Assembly (NCBI RefSeq): GCF_003326015.1
Contig: NZ_CP023860.1
Span: 186,001-250,000, forward strand
Direction: 5' to 3'
From: Candidatus Thioglobus sp. NP1
GTDB taxonomy: Bacteria; Pseudomonadota; Gammaproteobacteria; PS1; Pseudothioglobaceae
DNA: 64,000 nt
The notes under the pieces were generated by a model. The model saw only the letters and a list, made by a program, of their open reading frames with translations, ran no database searches and had not been told where the DNA came from. Numbering within the stretch: the first letter of the stretch is position 1; each line of letters opens with the position of its first letter. The translations under genes and the position numbers were made by a program. Positions 17,075 through 27,425 of this stretch are shown here, piece by piece.

Positions 17075-18616
17075 CTACCAAGTATTATTAGCTTTAAAGT
17101 CATCTATAGCAGCCTGAAGTTTTGCTGCTATATCATCACTGTAGTCACCAGATTCATTAATAGTAGTCATCAATTCTGTCTGGCTTGTGTTCATATAAGC
17201 AAGAAGTGCTGCTTCAAATGCAACAACCTTATTTGCCTCAACATCATCAAGTGCACCAGAGTTAGCTGCAAAAAGTGAGGTTGCCGTTTCAGCAACATTT
17301 AGAGGTGAATACTGTGCCTGTTTCATTAATTCAGTCACACGAATTCCTCTATCAATCTGCGCTTTAGTTTCTGCATCAAGGTCAGATGCAAACTGAGCAA
17401 AGGCTGCTAATTCACGATACTGTGCTAAGTCAAGACGGATACTACCTCCAAGCTTTTTAATTGCTTTAGTTTGCGCTGCACCACCAACCCTAGAAACTGA
17501 AAGACCTGCATTAATAGCTGGGCGAATTCCTGAATTAAATAAGTCTGTCTCCAAGAAAATTTGTCCATCTGTAATAGAAATTACATTTGTTGGAACAAAT
17601 GCAGATACATCTCCAGCTTGAGTCTCAATGATAGGAAGAGCTGTTAATGAACCTGTCTTTCCCTTTACTTCACCATTAGTTACTTTTTCAACATACTCAG
17701 CGTTTACTCGTGATGCTCTCTCTAATAAACGAGAGTGCAGATAGAATACATCTCCCGGATAAGCCTCACGTCCAGGTGGGCGCTTTAAAAGAAGTGATAC
17801 TTGGCGATAAGCCCATGCTTGTTTAGTTAAGTCATCATAAACAATTAGTGCATCTTCACCACGATCTCTAAAATACTCTCCCATTGCACATCCAGCGTAA
17901 GGAGCAATATATTGAAGGGCTGCTGAATCAGATGCTGACGCTGCAACAATAATAGTATGCTCTAATGCGCCATGTTCCTCTAGTTTTCTAACAACAGTAG
18001 CAATTGAAGAAGCCTTTTGTCCAATAGCGACATATATACATTTAACACCGGTCCCTTTTTGGTTAATAATGGCATCAATTGCAACAGCAGTTTTTCCAGT
18101 TTGACGATCACCAATAATAAGTTCACGTTGACCACGTCCAATTGGAACCATTGCATCAATCGCCTTAATTCCTGTTTGAATTGGCTGATCAACTGATTGT
18201 CTTTCAATTACACCTGGGGCAACAACTTCGATTGGGCGAGTAACAGCTGTTTTGATCTCACCTTTTCCTTCGAGATCAACTCCAAGAGGGTTAACAACAC
18301 GACCAAGTAACTCATTACCAACTGGGACTTCCATAATTCGATTTGTACACTTAACAGTATCACCTTCTGAAATGTGAAGATAATCACCCAATACAACTGC
18401 ACCAACAGAATCCTGTTCTAGGTTAAGAGCCAAACCAAAAGTATTTCCTGGAAACTCAAGCATCTCACCAAATTGAGCATCTGCTAAACCATGAATTCGA
18501 ACGATTCCATCACTAACACTTATTACTGTGCCTTCTGTACGAGCTTCTGCTGAAAAATCAAAGCCCTCTATTTCTTTTTTAATTAAATCACTGATTTCAG
18601 AAGCGTTTAATTGCAT
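17075..18616 (-). CDS. atpA: ATP synthase alpha subunit
   Basis: Non-catalytic nucleotide-binding F1 subunit, 513 aa. The N-terminal [15 protein letters not shown]-loop [15 protein letters not shown] near residue 170 and the Arg-finger region [13 protein letters not shown] near 370 are present. The length equals that of E. coli AtpA. Confidence 0.99.
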   Translation of the reverse strand: MQLNASEISDLIKKEIEGFDFSAEARTEGTVISVSDGIVRIHGLADAQFGEMLEFPGNTFGLALNLEQDSVGAVVLGDYLHISEGDTVKCTNRIMEVPVGNELLGRVVNPLGVDLEGKGEIKTAVTRPIEVVAPGVIERQSVDQPIQTGIKAIDAMVPIGRGQRELIIGDRQTGKTAVAIDAIINQKGTGVKCIYVAIGQKASSIATVVRKLEEHGALEHTIIVAASASDSAALQYIAPYAGCAMGEYFRDRGEDALIVYDDLTKQAWAYRQVSLLLKRPPGREAYPGDVFYLHSRLLERASRVNAEYVEKVTNGEVKGKTGSLTALPIIETQAGDVSAFVPTNVISITDGQIFLETDLFNSGIRPAINAGLSVSRVGGAAQTKAIKKLGGSIRLDLAQYRELAAFAQFASDLDAETKAQIDRGIRVTELMKQAQYSPLNVAETATSLFAANSGALDDVEANKVVAFEAALLAYMNTSQTELMTTINESGDYSDDIAAKLQAAIDDFKANNTW

Positions 18617-18637
18617 AACAAACCTCTCTATATAAAA

Positions 18638-19186
18638 TTAATTTACAGACAAAGAAACGCCTAAAGCGTCAACCCTTGCCTTTATTGATGTATCAATTAC
18701 TTTGTCACCTTCTTTGATAATAACCCCACCTTTAAGAGTCTTATCAATTTCAGTTTCAACTGATACAGTTGTTTTATGTTTACTTGTCAAATTCTCAACA
18801 ATTGCCTTTTGTTCTGCGTCACTTAACTCAAATGCACTAATAACTTTGAAATTCTTACTCTTGTTAGCGTTAGATACAGCTGACTCAAAAGCATCGGCAA
18901 TACTGCTAAGAGCAGTTGAGCGATCATTGCTTAAGATAAGATTTATAAATGCAGCCTCTTGTTGACTTAGAACACGTGCGTTTGTCTTAGCTATTAGAGC
19001 AGAAATCAAATCAAATTTTTGACTCATACTTTTGCCTGGAGAAGCTATAAATGCCTTTGTATTTTTATCAGACATAATAGCACTAGCAGCGGCTAAAAAA
19101 CCACTCCAATCTGAGACATTATTACTTTGACCAGCAATTTCAAAAATCGCTTGAGCGTATGGCTTGGCAATTGTCGATAATTCCAT
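18638..19186 (-). CDS. atpH: ATP synthase delta subunit
   Basis: Peripheral stalk subunit linking F1 to subunit b, 182 aa. It opens with IAKPYAQAIFEIA and ends with the typical GGVIIKEGDKVIDTSIKARVDALGVSL. It lies between atpF and atpA with 9- and 21-base gaps. Confidence 0.97.
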   Translation of the reverse strand: MELSTIAKPYAQAIFEIAGQSNNVSDWSGFLAAASAIMSDKNTKAFIASPGKSMSQKFDLISALIAKTNARVLSQQEAAFINLILSNDRSTALSSIADAFESAVSNANKSKNFKVISAFELSDAEQKAIVENLTSKHKTTVSVETEIDKTLKGGVIIKEGDKVIDTSIKARVDALGVSLSVN

Positions 19187-19195
19187 CGCCGCTTC

Positions 19196-19666
19196 CTATA
19201 GTGATTGAGAAAGCTTTGAAAGCATATCTTTATGGGCCTTAGAATCAACCTCTTTTTCTAATACGGAGTTGACTCCCTGCATGACCAAACTAGACACTTG
19301 ATTTTTAAGCTCGTTACGCGCCTTCACTACCTCTTGATCTAGATCAGACTTGGCATGAGCTTTGATTTTTTCTGCCTCTTCAGAAGCTAAACCTTTAGCA
19401 GTATCTATCATTACATTTGCTTGTTTGTCAGCATTAGCAATAATTTCTGCCGCTTTATTTTTGGTACTTTCAATTAGCTCTTCAGCATTTTTTTGGGCAA
19501 GTGCGTGCTCTTCTTTTCCAAGCTCAGCAGCTTTTAATCCATCTTCAATTGCTTTTTTACGAGCTTGCATTGCTTCAACGAGTGGTGGCCAAACAAACTT
19601 CATACAGAACCAAACAAACATGGCGAACATAATTGTTTGTCCAATCAGCGTTAGGTTAATATTCAT
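19196..19666 (-). CDS. atpF: ATP synthase subunit b
   Basis: Peripheral stalk subunit, 156 aa: one N-terminal transmembrane helix ([24 protein letters not shown]) and then a long charged coiled coil. The length matches E. coli AtpF. No second b or b' gene is present. Confidence 0.98.
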   Translation of the reverse strand: MNINLTLIGQTIMFAMFVWFCMKFVWPPLVEAMQARKKAIEDGLKAAELGKEEHALAQKNAEELIESTKNKAAEIIANADKQANVMIDTAKGLASEEAEKIKAHAKSDLDQEVVKARNELKNQVSSLVMQGVNSVLEKEVDSKAHKDMLSKLSQSL

Positions 19667-19702
19667 AGCGTAATACCCTTGTTAATTAAAAAGAATGCAA
19701 AT

Positions 19703-19939
<237 letters not shown>

Positions 19940-19961
19940 TTACTCCTACTTATAAAAAAAA

Positions 19962-21127
<1,166 letters not shown>

Positions 21128-21164
21128 TTTTTCACTAACCACCCTGACTATATACAAAGGCAAT

Positions 21165-21192
21165 ATTATACAATTTACTAACAAATAGTCAA
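21165..21192 (-). promoter_or_regulatory. Strong sigma70 promoter of the ATP synthase operon
   Basis: On the minus strand TTGACT (21192-21187), a 16-base spacer and a perfect TATAAT (21170-21165). The expected transcript start is near 21158, about 16-31 bases before the possible atpI GTG starts. No other strong match lies in the 103 bases between recN and atpI. Confidence 0.7.
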
Positions 21193-21287
21193 GTCATCTA
21201 AGTACAAATTATTTACTTAAAAGCCAAATAAACTAAAGAACAATATTTAAGGTATTAAATTAACTGAAACGCTAATTTAAAAAATAA

Positions 21288-22949
21288 TTAAGCACTTGAT
21301 TTAATCATTTCTTCAGCAGCCATTTTTGTCTTATCACTAACCTTAATGCCTCCGAGAATTCTGGCCACTTCATCTGTTCTTTGAAGCGGGTTAAGATTTG
21401 TAACTTCTGTGAATGTTGCTCCATTTCTCTGAATTTTAACTACCTTCATATGTTCCTTTCCTTGAGCTGCAACTTGAGCAAGATGGGTGACACAAATGAC
21501 CTGATACCTTGCTGATAGTTGTTTCAGCATCTGCCCAACAATTTCTGCAACTGATCCACTAATCCCAACATCTACCTCATCAAAGACTATCGAAGGCGTA
21601 AGTTCAGTCTTACTAGTAACAACTGAAAGTGCTAGTGAAATCCTTGAAAGCTCACCTCCAGATGCAACTTTATTTAGCGGCTTTAGATCTTGTCCAGTAT
21701 TTGTTTTAACCTTTATTACAATCTCTTCTTCACCATTTAGTTGAATTGATTGGCTAGGTGAACTAAGATGAAAAAGAACCTCACTGCCAGGCATGCCAAG
21801 ATTTTGCATTAACTCTGTAACTTTTTTTGAAAGAGATTTGCTTGCGGTGGATCTTTTTGAAGTTAATATTTTTGATTTTTTATAGTAATCTTTTTCAATT
21901 TTATCCTGCTTATTAATTAACTCATCTAGCATTTCTGAAGAAGAATCTATTCCATCAAGTTTTTCTTCTAAGCTAGACTTAATTTTAAGAAGCTCTTTAA
22001 TTTGACAACTATGCTTTCGACCAAGATCATGAAGAATATTAATTCTGATTGCAAGCTCTGAAGAATTATCTTCTGAGCTACTTATCTTACTGAGGTAGTC
22101 TGATAAGTCATAAATACTTTCTTGAATCTGAACCTGTGCGCTTGATAATAGAGACTGAATTGAATCAAGACGATTGTCATACTCCATAGATTCACCAATA
22201 ACACTTTCGCCTTCTATTAAAATATTATTCACTCCAGAATCATGATCTAAAGATTCTAAAATCCTTGAGATTTTTTCCACTAATAAACTTGCATTCTGAG
22301 AAACTTTAAAATCATCTTCAATGCTATCGAGCTCTTCTTGGGTCATATCTAGCTGCTCTAGCTCATTTAGTTGATGATTGAGAAATTCTTTTTTAGATGA
22401 CAAATTTTCATTATTGTTTTTTAAGTTAGAAATCTCATCTTTTATTTTTTTAAAATTATGGACAATTATATTTATTTCTTGACATAAGCTTTTAGTTCCA
22501 GCGTAATCATCTAGTAAGATTCGATGCTGATTATTTCTAAGTAAGAGTTGATGCTCATTTTGACCATGCATATCAATTAAATAGCTTCCAATGTCTTTTA
22601 AAATCGATAATGGAACATTAGAGCCATTTACATAAGATCTAGACTTACCATCCGCGCTTATTACTCTTCTTAGAATGCACTCATCATCACTTTCAAGGTC
22701 AAGACTCTCTAATAATGTCTGAAGAGCTTTATTACCACCAAGAATAAATGTTGCTACTATTTCAGCTTTATCCTTACCTTTTCTAACCAGCAAAGAATCA
22801 GAGCGACCTCCAGTAACAAGATTTAATGCTTGAATTAATATTGATTTTCCAGCACCTGTTTCACCCGTTACAACAGTCATTCCAGTATTAAACTCGATAC
22901 TTAAGTCTTCAACAACAACTAGGTTTTTAACAGACAATTGATCAAGCAT
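21288..22949 (-). CDS. recN: DNA repair protein RecN
   Basis: SMC-like ATPase of double-strand-break repair, 553 aa. It has the N-terminal LDQLSVKNLVVVEDLSIEF and Walker A TGETGAGKSILIQAL near residue 31, two long coiled-coil arms (about 150-350), then the ABC signature LNKVASGGELSRISLAL near 425 and Walker B TPSIVFDEVDVGISG. It begins 6 bases after nadK. The nadK-recN pair divergent from grpE is the E. coli arrangement. I saw no clear LexA box. Confidence 0.97.
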   Translation of the reverse strand: MLDQLSVKNLVVVEDLSIEFNTGMTVVTGETGAGKSILIQALNLVTGGRSDSLLVRKGKDKAEIVATFILGGNKALQTLLESLDLESDDECILRRVISADGKSRSYVNGSNVPLSILKDIGSYLIDMHGQNEHQLLLRNNQHRILLDDYAGTKSLCQEINIIVHNFKKIKDEISNLKNNNENLSSKKEFLNHQLNELEQLDMTQEELDSIEDDFKVSQNASLLVEKISRILESLDHDSGVNNILIEGESVIGESMEYDNRLDSIQSLLSSAQVQIQESIYDLSDYLSKISSSEDNSSELAIRINILHDLGRKHSCQIKELLKIKSSLEEKLDGIDSSSEMLDELINKQDKIEKDYYKKSKILTSKRSTASKSLSKKVTELMQNLGMPGSEVLFHLSSPSQSIQLNGEEEIVIKVKTNTGQDLKPLNKVASGGELSRISLALSVVTSKTELTPSIVFDEVDVGISGSVAEIVGQMLKQLSARYQVICVTHLAQVAAQGKEHMKVVKIQRNGATFTEVTNLNPLQRTDEVARILGGIKVSDKTKMAAEEMIKSSA

Positions 22950-22955
22950 AGATTT

Positions 22956-23774
22956 TTATACCTTCTGTCCCCAATGAAGCTTTGAGCGAATAATCTCAAA
23001 ATAGTCATATCCCTTAGGGTGAATTAAATGGACAAAATTTTCATGTTGCTTTACTCTTATTGATGCCCCCTCTGTTACAGTTACTGAGGACTGTGCATCA
23101 AAACTAACTGTAGCACTCTCCTCACAATCCAATAGGGTAATAAGAACTTCACTTTCACCATGGAGAATAAACGGCCTATGGCTCATTGTATGTGGGCTAA
23201 TTGATACAAGGCAAATCGTATTAGCACTAGGATGCATTATTGGGCCACCGCTAGATAATGCATAAGCAGTTGAACCAGTCGGTGTTGTAACGATTAGACC
23301 ATCAGCTCGCTGATTATTAACAAAATCGTCATCAACATGCAGCTCAAACTCTATCATTCTAGGAGCTAAATTCCGATGGATCACAACCTCATTAAAGGCT
23401 AAATTTTTTGATAAAACCTTTCCGTTTTGCTCAATTTGACAACTTAATAGTGATCTTTTTTCCTTGATAAACTCACCATCTAAAATATTACCAACAACGG
23501 TAATCATTGAATCAACTGAAACATCAGTTAAGAACCCAAGTCTCCCTAGATTAATACCAAGAATGGGAATGTTAAAGTCCACATAAGTTCTAGCTGTATT
23601 TAATAATGTACCATCACCGCCAACAACAATTATTAAATCAGCTTGCTTTTCAAAATCATTGGAGTCCTCTAAAAGAACTACCTTCTTATGTTTAAGAAAC
23701 ACACCAAGCTCCAAACCAGTTTTTTGACTGGTAAAATCATTTGGTTTACAGATAATGCCGATTGTATTAAACAT
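22956..23774 (-). CDS. nadK: NAD kinase
   Basis: Phosphorylates NAD to NADP; 272 aa. The family motif GGDGTLLNTART near residue 52 and TTPTGSTAYALSSGGP near 160 are intact. It is the first gene of the nadK-recN pair and is divergent from grpE across a 65-base space. Confidence 0.97.
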   Translation of the reverse strand: MFNTIGIICKPNDFTSQKTGLELGVFLKHKKVVLLEDSNDFEKQADLIIVVGGDGTLLNTARTYVDFNIPILGINLGRLGFLTDVSVDSMITVVGNILDGEFIKEKRSLLSCQIEQNGKVLSKNLAFNEVVIHRNLAPRMIEFELHVDDDFVNNQRADGLIVTTPTGSTAYALSSGGPIMHPSANTICLVSISPHTMSHRPFILHGESEVLITLLDCEESATVSFDAQSSVTVTEGASIRVKQHENFVHLIHPKGYDYFEIIRSKLHWGQKV

Positions 23775-23778
23775 AGGC

Positions 23779-23808
23779 CTTGAAATATCCTAAAGAGTGA
23801 CTAAATAT
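23779..23808 (+). promoter_or_regulatory. Candidate sigma32 heat-shock promoter of grpE
   Basis: CTTGAAA at 23779-23785 is a perfect sigma32 -35 box. CTAAATAT at 23801-23808, after a 15-base spacer, keeps the AT half of the CCCCATnT -10 box but not the C run. The pair ends 31 bases before the grpE ATG, which fits the known heat-shock control of grpE. Confidence 0.4.
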
Positions 23809-23839
23809 CATCTTAAATATACATTAGTTTAATTAAACA

Positions 23840-24385
23840 ATGACAAAAAAGAAAGAACAAAAATCGCAAAAAGATACTACTTCTGAGGTTAATGAAGAAG
23901 TATTGAGTGGATCTGAAGAATTAGAAGATCTAAAGTCTCAGCTAGAAGAAGCTCAACATTCAGTTAAAGAAAATTGGGACAAATTATTACGCTCACAAGC
24001 TGAGATGGAAAATCTCAAAAGGCGAACCTCAAAAGATCTAGAAAATGCTCACAAATATGCACTCGATGGTTTTGTAAAAGCCCTATTAGAGGTTAGAGAT
24101 TCTCTTTCAATGGGTTTAAAATCAGCATCTGATGAAAATGCGACCCTTGAAGATACTATTACAGGACTAGAATTAACTAATAAAGTCTTTAACTCAACAC
24201 TTGAAAAATTTGGGGTTGAAACACTAGATCCAAAAGATGAAAAATTTAATCCAGAACTTCATGAAGCTGTGACAATGGTTCCTATGCCTGATAAAGATTC
24301 TAATACTGTTCTTGAGGTTATACAGGTTGGTTTTACGCTTAATGGAAGACTAGTAAGGCCTGCAATGGTTATTGTTGTTCAGTAG
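23840..24385 (+). CDS. grpE: Nucleotide exchange factor GrpE
   Basis: Co-chaperone that releases ADP from DnaK; 181 aa. There is an acidic N-terminus, a long coiled coil through about residue 90 with the typical [25 protein letters not shown], and a C-terminal beta domain ending [23 protein letters not shown]. No dnaK or dnaJ follows; the next genes are accessory and on the other strand. Confidence 0.97.
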   Translation: MTKKKEQKSQKDTTSEVNEEVLSGSEELEDLKSQLEEAQHSVKENWDKLLRSQAEMENLKRRTSKDLENAHKYALDGFVKALLEVRDSLSMGLKSASDENATLEDTITGLELTNKVFNSTLEKFGVETLDPKDEKFNPELHEAVTMVPMPDKDSNTVLEVIQVGFTLNGRLVRPAMVIVVQ

Positions 24386-24463
24386 ATTCACTCTTTTAAG
24401 TCATTGATTTTAAATATATTTAAGAGTTTGAAGCAAATGTAAGAGTGATCCTATAACAAAACC

Positions 24464-24886
24464 TTAATTACATTTTTCATTTTGTTCAGTCATTTCAATC
24501 TTTCTTATTGTCATTGTATCAATAATATTGTGAATCTCTTTTAGTAATGAGGTGTCATTTGAATATGATTTATCTCCACCATCATAACCAATTAACCAAA
24601 GTCCATATTTATTCTTATACCTATCTGGAATAATATATTTGTTAATATCATCTCCAACAATTCTAATATACTTCAAATTTCTTTCTTCATTTTCACAACT
24701 ATTTGTTTTAAAAAAATCGTCAGTTTCATTAATGAAATGAATATCTTTTGTAATAAAGAGGACTATTCTTTTGTCCCATGAAAATGAATTAATATATTCT
24801 TCTAAATTTATTTTTACACTTGAATTACTCATGATTGGAAACATTAACAAAGTTAATAATAGGCACAATACTTTTATCCTGTTCAT
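24464..24886 (-). CDS. Exported DUF4174-family protein
   Basis: A 140-aa protein with an N-terminal signal-type hydrophobic stretch (about 4-22). The rest fits the DUF4174 pattern: WDKRIVLFITKDI early, then YGLWLIGYDGGDKSY, and near the end IIDTMTIRKIEM, which corresponds to the family's IDxMPMRRxEM. The fold is thought to be thioredoxin-like, but no CxxC is present. The function is unknown. It stands in an AT-rich accessory patch and is convergent with grpE. Confidence 0.65.
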   Translation of the reverse strand: MNRIKVLCLLLTLLMFPIMSNSSVKINLEEYINSFSWDKRIVLFITKDIHFINETDDFFKTNSCENEERNLKYIRIVGDDINKYIIPDRYKNKYGLWLIGYDGGDKSYSNDTSLLKEIHNIIDTMTIRKIEMTEQNEKCN

Positions 24887-24934
24887 CAGAGTACTTATTG
24901 TATCTAGATTCTATTAGTCAAAATACAATTTGAT

Positions 24935-25297
24935 TTAACTCTTCTTGCTTTGATGAACAACTACTGGATTTGTTATATTCTTCTTTATTAACTTATTAAT
25001 AAATGTTTGTTTATCTTTAAGAAGTAGCTCAAGATACTGATCATTATTACAAAAAACAACATTACCATCTTTATCTTCAATATAAAAATAGCCCCAATCA
25101 GTTATATCATCAAGGCTAGTCGTTTCATTGGGTGATAAGTGTTGCGTATAGAAATGCTTCCACCATTTTTTTGAAATCCCTTCACTTTGTTGAAGTTGAA
25201 TCTCTAATGATTCTAAATCTTCTGCATTAAAATCATATGTAATAAAATCGACCTCTTCCTGGTTTTCTACGTAATAAGTAACTGAAAAAAAATTCAT
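24935..25297 (-). CDS. Hypothetical protein
   Basis: I do not recognise this 120-aa acidic protein (MNFFSVTYYVENQEE...). It has no signal peptide or membrane segment. A stretch rich in aromatic residues (KKWWKHFYTQHL) and ITDWGYFYIEDKDGNVVF are its most notable parts. A TTG two codons upstream is possible, but the ATG at 25297 is preferred; neither has a good ribosome site. It lies 48 bases upstream of the DUF4174 gene on the same strand and is divergent from the cupredoxin. Confidence 0.5.
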   Translation of the reverse strand: MNFFSVTYYVENQEEVDFITYDFNAEDLESLEIQLQQSEGISKKWWKHFYTQHLSPNETTSLDDITDWGYFYIEDKDGNVVFCNNDQYLELLLKDKQTFINKLIKKNITNPVVVHQSKKS

Positions 25298-25379
25298 ATG
25301 CAAATAAGGTTAAAATCGATTGAAGAATAATTTTAAACTAAATTAGGTCATTTTTTAGTGAGTCTGGAAGGGTACTTTT

Positions 25380-25805
25380 ATGAGAATCTTAATTACATTA
25401 TTTATATTTATAAATTTAGTAGTAGTTTCAAAAATTACTGCAGCAGAAACTATTAAAATTGAGTTTACCGAAGATGACTCATATAGCATTGAAGTAGCAT
25501 TTATTGATGTTGGAGACACTATAGAGTGGTTTCCAAAGAATGAGGGGCATAATGTAGAATTTCTTGTTGGTCCTAACATGAATGCTCTTCCACATAATTC
25601 TAAGATGAACGAGTCTCACTCTGTTCTTTTTAAAACTCCAGGAATTTATTTGTATGGTTGCACACCACATCTAAATATGGGCATGTTGGGTCTAATTATT
25701 GTTGGTAAGGATTTTCATAATCTAGAAAAAGTTAATAAAGTTGAATTGTCTTTCGTTGCAAATTCAGTTTTAGGTAGGCTGATAAAAACTGCACAATCAA
25801 ATTAA
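25380..25805 (+). CDS. Exported cupredoxin, pseudoazurin/plastocyanin-like
   Basis: A 141-aa periplasmic blue-copper-type protein. A signal peptide (about 1-21, ending ITAAE) precedes a single cupredoxin domain. The type 1 copper ligands are visible: His in NEGHNVEF near residue 60, then Cys, His and Met in LYGCTPHLNMGMLGLI near 98-106. The spacing fits the pseudoazurin group, which passes electrons to periplasmic reductases, but no partner enzyme is nearby. GGAAGGG before the ATG supports the start. Confidence 0.85.
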   Translation: MRILITLFIFINLVVVSKITAAETIKIEFTEDDSYSIEVAFIDVGDTIEWFPKNEGHNVEFLVGPNMNALPHNSKMNESHSVLFKTPGIYLYGCTPHLNMGMLGLIIVGKDFHNLEKVNKVELSFVANSVLGRLIKTAQSN

Positions 25806-25819
25806 TATAGTTCAGATAA

Positions 25820-26206
25820 ATGTCAGAAGGAATACTAAAAAATGTACTTCATACAAAATACTTTGACAATGGTCTTAAGCGTCAAGAAGGGAGTACTTTT
25901 AATGGTAACAAAGAGGGAAAGTGGATTGAGTGGTATGAAAATGGCCAGATAAAAAAAGAGGAAACTTTTAAAGATAATATATGGCATGGCAAACACTCCT
26001 ATTGGTATGAGAGTGGCCAAAAAATGAGAGAAAGCAGAGATGTTAACGGTGAATATGAGGGTATGTGGGTTTCCTGGTACGAAAATGGTCAGAAATTGAA
26101 ACAAGGAAGATTTAAAAAAGAGAAAAAAGATGGAAAGTGGATCACATGGAATGAAAATGGTCAAATAATATCAGAGAGAGTCTATAAAAAAGGTGAAAAA
26201 ATTTAA
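25820..26206 (+). CDS. YwqK/MORN-type repeat protein
   Basis: A 128-aa protein made of about five tandem units of roughly 23 residues around the core WYENGQ(K/I) (YFDNGL, WYENGQ, WYESGQ, WYENGQ, WNENGQ) with intervening GKW or GMW. This is the MORN-like repeat often annotated as a YwqK-family antitoxin repeat. No toxin partner is visible on either side, so an antitoxin role is not supported. There is no signal peptide. It lies 14 bases after the cupredoxin gene and may be co-transcribed. Confidence 0.7.
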   Translation: MSEGILKNVLHTKYFDNGLKRQEGSTFNGNKEGKWIEWYENGQIKKEETFKDNIWHGKHSYWYESGQKMRESRDVNGEYEGMWVSWYENGQKLKQGRFKKEKKDGKWITWNENGQIISERVYKKGEKI

Positions 26207-26289
26207 GAGGAATCTATACCTAATTTACAATTGCTAAGAATATAACACTAGTTACAATGTTAAATAGTATCCAAATGGAAAAGTAAAGA

Positions 26290-26454
26290 TTATTCTTGTT
26301 CAATCTCTTCATCTTCTAGAAAATCAAGTTCATCATCAGACCTCATTGAATATTCTTCAATAGTATCATTTTTTTTAGCACGAAGCTCTTCCAATCTTCT
26401 CTTTCGTCTATCATTTGGAGAGCCATTTTTAGTATTATATTTAGCTAGAGTCAT
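26290..26454 (-). CDS. Small charged hypothetical protein (54 aa)
   Basis: An open frame from ATG 26454 to TAA 26290 encodes a basic N-terminal half (NGSPNDRRKRRLEELRAKK) and a very acidic C-terminal half (SDDELDFLEDEEIEQE). The amino-acid use looks protein-like rather than random, and it fills most of an otherwise empty 297-base space. No ribosome site is seen before the ATG and I know no family for it. Confidence 0.45.
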   Translation of the reverse strand: MTLAKYNTKNGSPNDRRKRRLEELRAKKNDTIEEYSMRSDDELDFLEDEEIEQE

Positions 26455-26503
26455 AACTAAATATTATAAAATAAATTATCTATGGTTTTTAATCTTAATT
26501 TAG

Positions 26504-27148
26504 ATGCAAATTAATTCAAACCAAAAAACTATCAATAAGTATGAAATTCCAATAGCGCCCTATTTGAAGGATTTATCAAGTGTTGCTATGTATCTTGATG
26601 AAATGAACTTTCAGCTATTGACTCAGATTGAGCCCTACAAAAATAATAATATTTGGACAGCGGTATCTCTGCATGGATTTGGTGCATGCCCATCAGATAT
26701 TTTCAAACCAGGGTTTACAAAAAATAAAATAATAGTTGATACAAAATTACAATGGACAACTCTTCGCAACCAATCAGTAATGAAACCATTATGTGAAATA
26801 GTTTTTAATTTACCCTGTGATTTTGAGAGAATTCGCATTATGAAGCTACTATCAGGCAAAGCCCTAAAAAAACATACTGATAATATTGATAATGATATAA
26901 AAAATAAAAAAGTTGTACGACTTCACATACCCATTAGAACTAGTAATGATGTTATTTTTACTTTATACAATAATGAAGAAGATAAAGTAGGTGAAGAAAT
27001 AAATTTAAAAACAGGGCATTATTACTATCTTGACGTTACTAAGCCTCATTCAGTAAGAAATAAAAGCAGTGTTGACCGATATCATCTTGTAGTGGACTGC
27101 TTTGTAAATGATGAATTAAAGGCTCTGCTTCATAACTTTACTCCATGA
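26504..27148 (+). CDS. Aspartyl/asparaginyl beta-hydroxylase-like 2-oxoglutarate oxygenase
   Basis: A 214-aa cupin-fold, Fe(II)/2-oxoglutarate-type protein. The iron ligands fit KKHTDN near residue 127 (HxD) and the distal His in TKPHSVRNKS near 182. The following Arg in DRYHLVVDCF would bind 2-oxoglutarate, and VVRLHIPIRT is the typical strand between them. This is the Asp/Asn hydroxylase-like family, whose bacterial members modify amino acids or peptides. The substrate is unknown. It stands alone, with long non-coding space after it. Confidence 0.75.
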   Translation: MQINSNQKTINKYEIPIAPYLKDLSSVAMYLDEMNFQLLTQIEPYKNNNIWTAVSLHGFGACPSDIFKPGFTKNKIIVDTKLQWTTLRNQSVMKPLCEIVFNLPCDFERIRIMKLLSGKALKKHTDNIDNDIKNKKVVRLHIPIRTSNDVIFTLYNNEEDKVGEEINLKTGHYYYLDVTKPHSVRNKSSVDRYHLVVDCFVNDELKALLHNFTP

Positions 27149-27189
27149 GCTGAATATTTAACTTAAAGTATAATAAAACGGTATTTTTA

Positions 27190-27211
27190 TCAATAAATAG
27201 CTATTTATTGA
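27190..27211. repeat. Perfect 22-base palindrome
   Basis: TCAATAAATAG at 27190-27200 is followed directly by its exact reverse complement at 27201-27211. It is about 175 bases upstream of the -35 box of the downstream operon and 40 bases after the hydroxylase stop. It could be a regulator site or a weak terminator stem; there is no T run after it. Confidence 0.5.
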
Positions 27212-27386
27212 CAATAAAAGCTGATTTTTTTATTTTTTATCTTAAAAATACTATTTATTCTATATAAAATCCTTATTTTTACGAAAAAATATCATTTTTC
27301 TGCGTATTTAGGTGTTTATTTTAATAAATTAGAATATTTAAATAAAAATTTAACCTTAAATACTTAAAATATCTTATTTTTACAAC

Positions 27387-27415
27387 TTGACATACTACAT
27401 TTAATACTTTATATT
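27387..27415 (+). promoter_or_regulatory. Near-consensus sigma70 promoter of the pyridinium-degradation operon
   Basis: A perfect TTGACA at 27387-27392, a 17-base spacer and TATATT at 27410-27415. A start near 27422 would give a leader of about 75 bases before the GTG at 27497. Confidence 0.7.
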
Positions 27416-27425
27416 TCATATTACT

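Noticed and set aside
16874-17278. A 134-codon open frame antisense to atpG/atpA
   Set aside because: It crosses two well-supported genes on the other strand, and its Cys/Ser/Phe-rich translation resembles no protein family.
24389-24447. CACTCTT and AAGAGTG as a terminator for grpE
   Set aside because: The arms are 45 bases apart with no T run, so a terminator cannot be supported.
25820-26206. YwqK-type gene as half of a toxin-antitoxin pair
   Set aside because: No toxin-like gene overlaps or adjoins it on the same strand; the antitoxin label of this repeat family is often nominal.
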